DNA of 64,000 nucleotides from Nitzschia sp. pyKryTriq1. Its lineage: Eukaryota; Bacillariophyta; Bacillariophyceae; Bacillariales; Bacillariaceae. The notes under the pieces are model-generated. The model saw only the letters and a program-made list of their open reading frames with translations. It was not told the DNA's origin and made no database searches. Each line of letters begins with the position of its first letter. The first letter of the stretch is position 1. The position numbers and the translations under genes were made by a program. Shown here piece after piece: positions 1 to 9,551 of the stretch. The stretch covers positions 992,001-1,056,000 of the forward strand of contig OY101128.1 of the NCBI GenBank assembly GCA_956465555.1. Reading direction: 5' to 3'.

Positions 1-821
1 TGCCACATTGCGGACTAACAGGGAAACTCCTGGCGGACCTTCATCACGACGGCGGCGCTCGCCTCTACGAGATGGAGGGGGTCCTCCTCGGCCAGGAGGA
101 CCGCCTCCTCCAGGGCCATATCGATCGAATGGGGCGTCCCCATGCGGTGGGGGCGGACCCCTTCCTGGCGGGCCGAAGTCGTCTCGGTGTCCTGCCAAAG
201 AAATTGGACCATCAAGGAATGAATAACTCACAACATTAGATATCATCCGTCGTGAAAAAGGGCTATCACTGGACAAACGAAACTATATCTTGCGTACCTC
301 TGCCATGCCCGCCCCCTCGAAAATCATCGGGCGGACCGTAACCATCAAGTCCTGGCGGACCTCTGTCTCGAAACCCACCACCCCGGTAGTCTCTGTCGCG
401 CTCAAAGCGGCCACCCTGTGAATAGAAAGGATGTGAAGATAGAAGACGTGGAAGCACTACTTGGTCAGCTAATATAATTCATTCATGCCGGATATTCGAT
501 CGTCTCACTTTTCTTGTCGCAAATAGGCCGATAAAAAAGACGGACAGACGAAGAACTTACGCGAGGCGAGGGACTCCGGCTCCAACTTCGACTTCGTGAT
601 CGGCCCCTCCTCCTTCTTCCACTGCTACTGCCACCACCACCACTTCGAAAGGCGGGTGGCGATCTGGAACGACTTCGGGGGCTTCTGCTTCGGCTGCGAC
701 TTCCTCGTCGTCTCCCGCGCCCGCGAGGCGAGCGAGATCGACTCCGCCGCGGTGGCGGCCGATCCTCCTCCTCCGGAGGTGCCGCCCCGCCTCCTCCGCC
801 GGGCGAAGGGTGGCTGGACAT
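1..821 (-). CDS. SR-type splicing factor, SC35-like/SCL class (3' part beyond the left edge)
   Basis: Pre-mRNA splicing factor of the SR family, expected in the nucleus. I read three exons: 821-561, 415-298 and 191-<1, with GT-AG introns at phase 0 and phase 1. Exon 1 encodes a Gly/Pro-rich start followed by a dense RS domain (SRSRSPRG and SRSRSRSPRS types). Exons 2 and 3 encode a long Arg/Gly/Pro linker (FRDRGPPGLDGYGPP). The last residues before the window edge are GVSLLVRNVA, which is the RNP2 strand that opens an RRM (family consensus SLLVRNL). An RS-type extension in front of the RRM is the arrangement of plant SCL proteins and human SRSF10/12, not of classical SRSF1. The RRM body and any C-terminal RS tail lie outside the window. 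The start ATG at 821 gives MSSHPSPGGG; splice sites are inferred from frame and GTAAGT/GTACGC donors. Confidence 0.85.
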
Positions 822-1658
822 GGTGATACAATCGACCTACCGGTACCAGGTACCTTGCTTACGGTGTCAAGAGGCCTTTCTGCCTGGCAACAGCAAGCTA
901 CAGTACGTAGCTGCTGATGATGAGAGTTGCAACAAAAACAAAAACGATACCTCGGCGCTGAAAGCGGTCCAAGTGTCATAATCGATCATCGTAGCATCGC
1001 TAACAAGACTTGCAGGCGCCGAAAATTTGCTTCCGGTACGGTAGATACTGTTGCGAGTACGCGCGGCCGCCGGCGGGAGTTTCCAGTGCTCAGTCTTTAG
1101 TTTTTCAAAAGTCACAGCGCTGATCCGTGATTTTGATTTTGGTGATTCCAGATTCCTCATTCCTTCGCGTCGTGCTGGACGACACTCCGAAATGGGCATA
1201 TATGTATTTTTGACACCGAAGGACGGCATGCGCGTGCTTGTGTACAGTAGAATGAAAGGCGAGATTTCGTACCTGGTACAACTCACGGTCGGTGGCATCA
1301 TCATGCATGCATGCATGCATGAGCGAGAACAAAAACGAGAAGCCACACCTCGCACGTGCCGGTACTGTACTGTACCTGGTACAATACTTGTACCTGGTAG
1401 ACGTCTACCGGGGTACCATTACTCTGCACAGTCACAGGGTAAGTACGGTACAAGTACAGTACCACAGTACCTGGTTCGTACTGCACTTTACCGCGGGCGG
1501 GGGACCACCCAGAAGGAAAGTATCTTGCATGTTCTGCACCCGCAAGAGTAGTACGGTACCTGGTAGTCTACTATTAGGAGCAAAAAATAAAGAACAACAT
1601 CACAAAAATTCTCACCAACTAAAACGTTAAAATAAAGGTCAGCAACAATCGATCAATC
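822..1658. other. Intergenic region with GTAC-dense tract
   Basis: No convincing gene. Positions 1340-1560 carry about 14 GTAC tetranucleotides in roughly 210 bp, in variants of GTACCTGGTAC and GGTACAAGTAC, plus ACCGGTA elements near 840. A short ATGC run lies at 1303-1321. ORFs here are frame accidents of these repeats. The region separates the divergent SR-factor gene (minus) and the small plus-strand gene, so both promoters must lie within it. Confidence 0.6.
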
Positions 1659-2015
1659 ATGAAACAAAAGGAAGCCAGTAGTATCAGCAGCAGCAGCAGC
1701 AGCAGCAGCAAGCCCAAGGCCGAAACCGTTGGCGAAGAGTTATATTTGGTTCATTTGCGACGCCACGAAGGCGAAGAACCAAGACCCGAAGACTTTGACT
1801 TTGAAAGTCCTCATCATCTTCTCAACAAGAAGCGAGACTACAGCAGCGCCGGGGAAGAACTGTGGAATGTTCACATGAAACGGTCACGAGGAATGGAGCC
1901 AGATATTGACTGTGATGGGGAGGAGAAGCCAGGAGGCGAGCCCCATCCCAAGGAAGACATCAAGCACTGCCGCTACAACTTGCGAACCCGGAGGAGGGAA
2001 CCCAAGTCTCCCTGA
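1659..2015 (+). CDS. Small charged protein with a duplicated GEEL-VH motif
   Basis: Protein of 118 aa, family not recognised. After a Ser homopolymer (residues 8-17, an AGC repeat) there are two related segments about 40 residues apart: VGEELYLVHLRRHEGEEP (about residues 24-41) and AGEELWNVHMKRSRGMEP (about 64-81). The C-terminus is strongly basic (HCRYNLRTRRREP). No signal peptide, membrane segment or known domain is visible. The ATG follows an A-rich leader (caatcATGaaa). The internal duplication conserves Gly-Glu-Glu-Leu, Val-His and Glu-Pro while spacer residues differ, which suggests coding selection rather than chance. It could be a nuclear or chromatin-associated small protein, but nothing proves that. 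Confidence 0.55.
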   Translation: MKQKEASSISSSSSSSSKPKAETVGEELYLVHLRRHEGEEPRPEDFDFESPHHLLNKKRDYSSAGEELWNVHMKRSRGMEPDIDCDGEEKPGGEPHPKEDIKHCRYNLRTRRREPKSP

Positions 2016-2292
2016 TTTGGATGGATTTCTTAACGAGAACCTGCATGATATGATATGAAACGAAACCCTCTTCGAGTACACAGCAGCAGCAACAACAACA
2101 ACCAAACAATATCTAGTATGAGAAACTTATATATTGAGTGGCTCATGTTTGTTGTTTCGTTGTTGTTCGTTGAGCACGCACGCAACGCACACATGCTCGA
2201 TGATTCGATTGTTTTGGCACAACTACCTGTTGTTTCTTATTCATTCGTTCATTCATTCATTGATTCCAATCAATCATCTCCCTCTTTGCAAC

Positions 2293-5200
2293 TTAGCTGC
2301 TTTCGCTCATAGCAGCAGCGCGGGCTGCTTGCTTTTCTTCCAGCCACTTGTCAATCTTGGCCTTGAGTTCTGTGGCGGGTTTCACATCGTCAATAGTCAT
2401 TTCCTCCCGGTTAAAGGGATCAATCGGATCGTTTAGCAAATGTTGTGTGATCGTAGAACGATCCACAAAATGACCGCTGGGTAGTACCACTGGATCTCTC
2501 ATAAAGGTGGACATGATTTCATCCATAAACTCGTCCGGGGCGTCCGTCAGCAAAGCCTCGTCTTCGGCGACAGCACGGGAGGCCTGGTCCACCAGGTCAG
2601 GCATAGATTCAAAGGCAGTCATGGATTCTCCTGTCAATAGATTGAGGCGCTGGCAAGTCTTGAAAGCGGATCGTAGGAGATCAGGATCGCAGCCACTCTT
2701 GGCGCATTCGACCTGAAAGTCGGTGGAGGAGGCAAAGAGTGCAAAGATGGCACAGAGATCACGCAACATCTCTTTCGGACGGAATTCGTACTGCTCCGGA
2801 TTATTGACCTAGTAGTAATAGCGATTTGACGACAATCAATCAGACAAGGCATCCATTATTGCACATTCCATGCAACGCAACGCATCCAGAAAAACTTACC
2901 TTTAGATCCAAACCTTTCGAGCCCACCAGTTTCCCCAAAACATGCAGTAGCATATTGACCAACCGAGGACAGAGTTCTCCCAATAGAAATAGCGAACGAA
3001 TATCAGCATCCGTATTCAAGTAGCCAAACATTTGCAAGGTCTTGTTGCACAAGGGCAAGGCATGCTTGACTTCTCGTTCGTTATCCTCCAATCGTGAGGT
3101 GACAATCCCCTGTTCTTCTTCAGTCATTCGTCCCCATTCTTCTGCGTTTGCCATTAGCTCTTGTGCCCCTCGAATCTCGGGCAATTTTTGCATGACGGTC
3201 GCAATCAACGTATTGGTTTCGTTGATGATGCCATTGGCAAATTTGATGAACGATTCCTTGTTTTGCGTAATTTCACGAAAGGCGGGTCGGTGCTCGGACG
3301 ATTCCCACAAATACTTGAGAAGGGAACTAATTTTGGCGCGATGGCTCATCTTATCGTAGTAACCCGTATGCTCGACTTCTCCGTACAACAACAAAAGAGA
3401 GGGTGCCAAAGTCTTTTGTGCGAGCGGATCCGAAAGCAAGTACGTTTGACCTCCCGTCAGGGGATCGCACGCCACGCTGGCAGGAACATCTCGTCGATCG
3501 CCCGGGGAAGCGGGAAGGAAGATTTCATACAAGACATCCCCCAGCATGGCTCGGAGATTGTAATTTCGAACCATCTACAGGTAGTAGAAACCACACATTG
3601 TGGTGAGAACTGTGTATACATCGCAAAAATGACACCAACAGAACACCTGCAGCAACAACGAAAACAACAACTTACGCTTTTGTATGTCGGTGACAAGAGT
3701 TTGACCATCAAAGAAAAGACGAATCGAGCATCCATTCCCCGCAACAACCGCGCCTTGAGTTTGGCCACGCTCATGAGGATATCACACACATTATCCACAA
3801 AATGTTCTGGCATTTGACGCAACATATCATCCGGAAGTCCCACAAGTACTTTGGAAAGGAGATTGGTGAATCGGATCGTATCCGTCATCATTTCTTCTTG
3901 AAACAAGTACACTTCCGAGCTTCGTTGGCGGCTGACGAGCATGCAAAAATGAGGATCGGAATAAATATCTCGATTTTGAGAATTCAGTTCCCAATGTTGA
4001 TGGGAAATGTGACGGAGCAGGTTTTCATGACTGGAAAGCATCGGGACGATTCCCAAAGCCAGTGATCGTGCCGCCAAAAAAAAGACCTCTGGAATAAAAG
4101 CATTTTTGGGAGCATAGGATGATTCTGCAGTGGAGGTAGTCGCCATGGCATCACCACTACCACTATCATCATTATCGTTATCACTCGAGGAAGACGATGA
4201 TTCTCCCAATCGAGGAAGGGAATCGTCACCTGACGTAGGAAAGATGAGTTTTCCAGGTTCCGATGCTGATACAAAGTGAGCATCGATCAAATGATGTTTC
4301 TTGGGATCCTGCACAAAGGGATCGCACAGTTTCAAGAGTGCCACCGACACGTTGAGAAGCAGGGACGAACTCGACACTTTGGTAGGATCCGGACGCATCG
4401 CGGTCGCACCGGGGTTGACGACCAAACAGTCCACAAACCATTGCAGGACCTTGGCCCGGGCGTCGGGACCTCCCTTGATTAGGTTCATGATGAGTTGATG
4501 ACACGCCTCCTGGTATACTCGAAGCTGTTGTCGTTGCTGATTAGTGGCCCGTTCCACACTGTCCATTGATTGGCGTAAAATGCTTGTAGGTGAAAACGCA
4601 GGGTTCGATTTGGGTGTCGAAATGCGCAAGACTAGCCCCAGCATGGTTTCTTTTTCAATCCCCGGACCACTTCGTCTCAGGTAGGGACGATTCTCCGCAG
4701 CCGCAAACATGCGCAAGAGATCGGCGCCGGGTGGTACTGGAGGCCGAATGATTTCGGCCGCACGAGGCGTCCCTGCGGCGGGCAACAAAAAGAGCGAAGA
4801 ATCAGCATCATCGAGGTGGGTCGTCGTCGTCGTCGTCACTACCGCTAAGGCTGCCTTTTTGTGGCTGCACACACTGGTCATGGCCGAAACGACTCCCAAG
4901 GCACTGGTATCACCGACTCCTGAATCTAGACTCTCACAGGATTTGAGATTCTTTAAGAGGGACGCGACGACCGTATGCAAGACCTTCGAAAAGGCGGTTG
5001 GATCTTGAGAGTAGAGCTCATCGCAGAGCACATGATAAAAGCTCGAGGAAGGTCCCGATACCCCAAAAGTAATATTGTCTTGCGACGCTGACGGATCAAT
5101 GGCTGCACTGGTGAGAGCTTTGGTCAACTGCTGAGCTCCATCTTTGGCTTGTTCAAAGAGATCCGGTTCCATCAAACTACTAGCCGCATAACTGACCACT

Positions 5201-6177
5201 TGACGTTGCACTTCTTCCAACAAACTTGCCAGTTCTTCCTGCTCGGCCTGCTTCGTGTTCGTGGCGTCTTTATTGCTACTGCTGTTGCTACTACTGCTAC
5301 TACTAATACCACCACCCGACAATGAGGACAAGGAGGATCGAACCATTTTGAGTTCGTCACTGGCCCGACGGTGCGCATTGGCCAAATACATCAAGAGAGG
5401 CTTTTGCGGTGGCATGGTTCGAATCTCGGCTTCCGGTAGACTCAACCGTGTCGCCAAGATCTCGGCAACGCTTTGAACTCCCAAAGAAATCGGATCATCG
5501 TCAAGTGCCATAGAGACACAGGCCGGATCATTAGTATTGATGAGGCCGTTGGAAATGGTAATGTTCAATATTTTCTTCAACAAGAATTCCTTTTTGCGTT
5601 GCAATTTCTTGGCGGGATCATTGTTGCTGTTATTGTTGTTGCTGTTGCTGCTCGTGGGTGTTCCATCACTACTCGCATGAAACTCTTTGGCCTTTTTCTT
5701 GGACTGTTGCGATGGCTGCTCGGCGCTTTGGTTTGTCGTAGCAGTAAGATTGATGCTGTTGTTGTTGCTGCTGTTCTTTGGAGCAGGCGATAGCGCCACT
5801 GGTCCTTTGCTGTTGCTAGAAGGAGGAGGGCTGCTCTTGTTTTTTCGAGGAGGAGAAATATCCATGGCTGCTGCTGCTGCCGCGGATGGCGATGAGGAGT
5901 CGTGGTCCACTTCCATGGCCTGCGGGGCTTCTACTCGTGCCGGAGCAGCAGCAGCAGCACCACCACCACCACTATTACTATTAGTATTCGCAGAGACAGT
6001 CGAGGAAACCGAAGACGACATGGCCTCCATTCGTGCGAGACGTCGGGCCCGCATCTCTTGTTCCGTCAACGGAGCAGCGGCTTCATTTTCGGTGGAGGCG
6101 GTGCCGCCCTCGTCTCCTGATGCACCCGCGCCACCCCTCAGTGCCCAGGAGGCAAGATCGGGAAGAAAGCCGCTCAT
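2293..6177 (-). CDS. UFD2: Ubiquitin conjugation factor E4 (UFD2-type U-box ubiquitin ligase)
   Basis: E4/E3 ubiquitin ligase that extends ubiquitin chains on proteasome and p97/Cdc48 substrates. Three exons, all phase 0: 6177-3676, 3574-2900 and 2808-2293 (introns 101 and 91 bp), giving 1230 aa, close to the usual size of UFD2/UBE4. Residues 1-200 are low complexity (Ser, Ala, Asn runs). The middle is the helical UFD2 core (Ufd2P_core), for example the MVRNYNLRAMLGDVLYEIFLP stretch at the start of exon 2 and NNPEQYEFRPKEMLRDL at the start of exon 3. The C-terminal U-box (about residues 1150-1219) is intact: DEIMSTFMRDPVVLPSG, then DPFNREEM and a KIDKWLEEK helix. Ends with SESS. The neighbours are unrelated. 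Confidence 0.95.
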
Positions 6178-6713
6178 TATTCTCTTCTAAACACTACTTG
6201 TGTGTATTATAGACTACCGACTCGTACGGTACAGTGTATCAATAATGATGATGCAATACCTGTACGGTAGGAAGAAGCTACGAGTACAGTATGTAATGGG
6301 ATCCACAACACAAAAGGTAGCAGATAATAGCAGGTCCGCGTATCGGGTATCGGGTAGGTTATGTTTCATTGCACTTCGTCGTACACTTGTATGCGCGAGG
6401 AGGGAAATCCAACGATGATGAACGAAGAAGGAGACTTTCGAAGAAAAGCACAGTCGACTAATGTGACTGAGTGGGTGAAGGTGGAAATACTAAAGAAGTA
6501 CTTTGGAAGGAACGGCGGAAGAACGGACGGAGGATAAAAACTAAGCAAGTACTTTGGAAGGAACGGAAACGGACGGACGACGGACACCACGAGCTACCCA
6601 TCCATCCAGGGAAAAATCTACCGGTAGTGCTACAGTAGATACCGTGGTTTCATCTTCGATCCGATTATACTACCGGTAGATAGCAGCATAGAAAGAAATA
6701 CCGGCAGAAGCTT
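6178..6713. other. Intergenic region with a short direct repeat
   Basis: No gene seen. A repeat around the core AAGTACTTTGGAAGGAACGG occurs twice (about 6495-6515 and 6546-6565), each followed by an ACGGACGGA stretch. Several ACCGGTA elements occur near 6620 and 6675. Confidence 0.5.
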
Positions 6714-8473
6714 CTATCTTTTGGTACCGTAGAAACGCCCCGCCCCCTTGCCCCATATAGATGTCTTGAAAAATGACACGGATGAGTTGTTGTTGTTGTT
6801 GTTGTTGTCGTGCGTCACCTTTTCGTTCAAAGCACCACCGCGTGCGGATGGTTCTTGAGAAGCATGATCCGTTGGCTTGCACTGCTGCTGGTCAGTAGGA
6901 TCATGATCAGGAACTTGATTCTCCGAAACGGACGGTGATGAGGAATTATCAGCATCATGATCAGAGGAGGAGGAGGAGGAGTCCACAAACGAACCATGCT
7001 TGGTATGATCGCCATCGCTTGATCGTGCTGCGCACTCGCTGCTACGAGTACTTGTTGCAGCCTTTGAATTAGAATCATCGTCACTGCGTTGTTCTTCTTT
7101 TGCTTGGATCAGCTCCAACGTTCTTGTATCTTTCTTGCTGTTGGTTCCAGCACTACAACAACTACAACAACTACTACTACTACTTTGTTGCTGAAGCCGA
7201 GCTAGGCGCTGTTCGGTTTCAATGGATCGTTGCTTCCAATTCTCCTTCTCGGCCTGCAACTTACGAATCTTCGCCTGGTGGTCTTCCCAAGAGGAATGAA
7301 ATCGATCCTTCCAGCAAGCGGTCTCTCGTTTCCAGTGATCAATTGTTTTCTGGTACTCCTCGATATTCATGTATTCACTACCCGTTCCGCTGCCGCTGCT
7401 GCTCTCCTTCTTGTTCAAGCTAGTCATTTCGATCATGTAGCGTTTCTTCCATTCGTCCTTCTCAGCCTTCAACTTGCGGATCTTGGCATGATGGTCTTCC
7501 CAAGAAGAATCAAAGCGATTCTTCCAACACAGAGTCTCTCGCTTCCAATGATCAATGGTTTTCTTGTACTCTTCAGCATTCGTGGTCAAACGGTGATGCA
7601 AGGCCAATTCTCGACTTGCATGCTCTCGTTGCAATTGATCCAGGTGATGCCAGAGTCGTTCTTGTAGTTGTTTTTGTTGTTTTTGTTCGGCAATAGTGGT
7701 GATGGTGGATACATTGCTGTTGGTGCTGGGTCTCACGGGTACTGGTTCACTAATATTTCGGCGATCCTCGAGCTGCTCCTTTTGCATTGCAATAGTCTCA
7801 TAGGCTCTCAACAGCTCTTCTCTCATGCACTCGTATACCGCTGGTTCGATCAATGATGATGCGCCAACCTTTGAAATTGGAGTTTCATCGGAAGGCACCG
7901 ATGCCGGTGCAACATGCTGGTCAGAGTCGTCGTTGAGCAAACCCACGAATTGCTCATCCGGATCAGGGTTGGCAGAATCATCGCTTTTGGTCGCCTTAGT
8001 AGTAGACGACAACAGCGCAACTGCTTCTTCCAACTCTTGTATTCGTTCCTTGGCGGATTTCATTTCACTTTCATGTGTTTCGGATGCATTCTGGCCTCGA
8101 ATTTGCCAGTATTCTGCTTTGGTTTTGAGGAAGCCAATCCGTTGTTCCGATCTCATTGCGTCATGAGTTATGCGATTCCGAAGATGAAAGACTTCTTCTG
8201 CCCTATCGTGATGAAGCTGCACCAACTGGTCCTGTAATTCGCGAATGATCAAAGACGACGCTTGTTCCTCCTCGCTCTCCCCTGGTGATCCCGTTTTCAC
8301 CAGTGCTGTAACGGCAGCAGCACTCTGTTCACCCAAAGTGTCTTGTTGTTGTTTCTTTTCGAGTATTTGGATTCGGATCCTTTGCCGATGCATCAGCTGA
8401 TATGCCGCCAGTAACTCATCTCCCATGGCCTCTGCTGTAAACGGCGCGGCGTTTGGCTCCTCGTCATGTTCCA

Positions 8474-8508
<35 letters not shown>

Positions 8509-8981
8509 TGATCCACTGCTGCTGGACCAGCGCTGTCCACGGTACTTTCTTCACCGCATTGGCTGGTACTGCTGCTCGCGGCTCGACGTTGCTGTTTCAA
8601 GGCTTGTAGTTTTCGTTCCTGTTGTGACAAATAGTACGGATGATCCTCCAGACAGAGCAACGACGAGGAGGACGATCCTCTCATAATTACTTTGGATAGA
8701 CTTCTTTGTAGCTGGTCCCGACGTTCCATTTGCCCCGATTTCAAGGCCTCCAAGCGTCTATTGCGGCGGCTCGTATACTCACCATCGCCATCGTTGTAGA
8801 TGGAGCGCTCACTACCGCCGCCGCCATGACGGCCTGCATGAGTGCTGATACTCCCTTCACCTTCACCTCTCTCAGTATCATCACCTTGTGTGGAAGAATA
8901 CTCGTAGTCATAGGTCACACTCGTAACGCTCATGTCCGATTCTTCGCAGCATACTTCTTTTCCTGTCATGGAAATAGTCAT
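6714..8981 (-). CDS. Tandem coiled-coil paralogue A with repeated IDHWKRET module
   Basis: Uncharacterised 755-aa protein; I take the ATG at 8981 (MTISMTGKEV) because the upstream in-frame extension has no ATG and the neighbouring paralogue begins MTLSS. It has a basic N-terminal motif (EYTSRRNRRL), Ser-rich spacers and long coiled coils. A distinctive module occurs twice in near-identical form: EYKKTIDHWKRETLCWK (near nt 7520-7580) and EYQKTIDHWKRETACWK (near 7300-7365), each followed by RFxSSWEDHxAKIRKL and a K/E-rich helix. A more diverged copy of the larger unit, including ELLAAYQLMHRQ and an AEYWQIRGQ segment, lies further N-terminal (nt about 8440-8050). The C-terminus ends FYGTKR. No signal peptide, membrane segment or catalytic motif. 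Likely a structural or scaffold protein; function unknown. The adjacent same-strand gene at 9552-11849 is its paralogue. Confidence 0.8.
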
Positions 8982-9551
8982 GGTTGGTACATATATTGAT
9001 TTGGTATCTTGTGTAAAACGCACCAGAGGACAGATGCTGATGCTGATGCTGATGCTGAAGGATGCGAAGGATGAAATGGATGAGATGGACGTGATCAAAA
9101 AACCCAATAAAAAAAGCGCCCCAGATAAAGTAATGTACTCGTACCGCGGTACTGTACTACCGTACAGTTAGTACTGAACGCACTGCACAGGTACAGTACA
9201 TTACGGCACAGTACGAGTACCCGCAGGAGTCCAATCCGACCGGTCCAGATCACTCTACAAATTAGTATATGAAACAATTCGCACACAGGCCCTCGCTCGC
9301 CAAATTCCTACCGGTACCGGTACCGATACCAGAACTCTACCTGGTACCTGGTACCGGTACAAGTACCGGCTCTCTCCTCTCACAACGACGTCATTGGCAC
9401 CAAGAATGTCAAGAACTCCACTACTACTAGAGTAAAAAAGTGTAGGCTCGATACTTTATGGAATAGGCATTAACATAACATATATACTGTCTACTCGGTA
9501 TGTACTGGTTGTAGTGGCACTTAATTCTTTGGAAAACCGATCATCGAAAAC
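8982..9551. other. Spacer between tandem paralogues, GTAC-dense
   Basis: No gene seen. Between 9120 and 9370 I count about 16 GTAC sites, including stacked ACCGGTACCGG and CTGGTACCTGGTACC forms; about one would be expected by chance in this length. The block lies between the 3' end of paralogue B and the 5' end of paralogue A, so it may contain the promoter of A. Confidence 0.6.
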
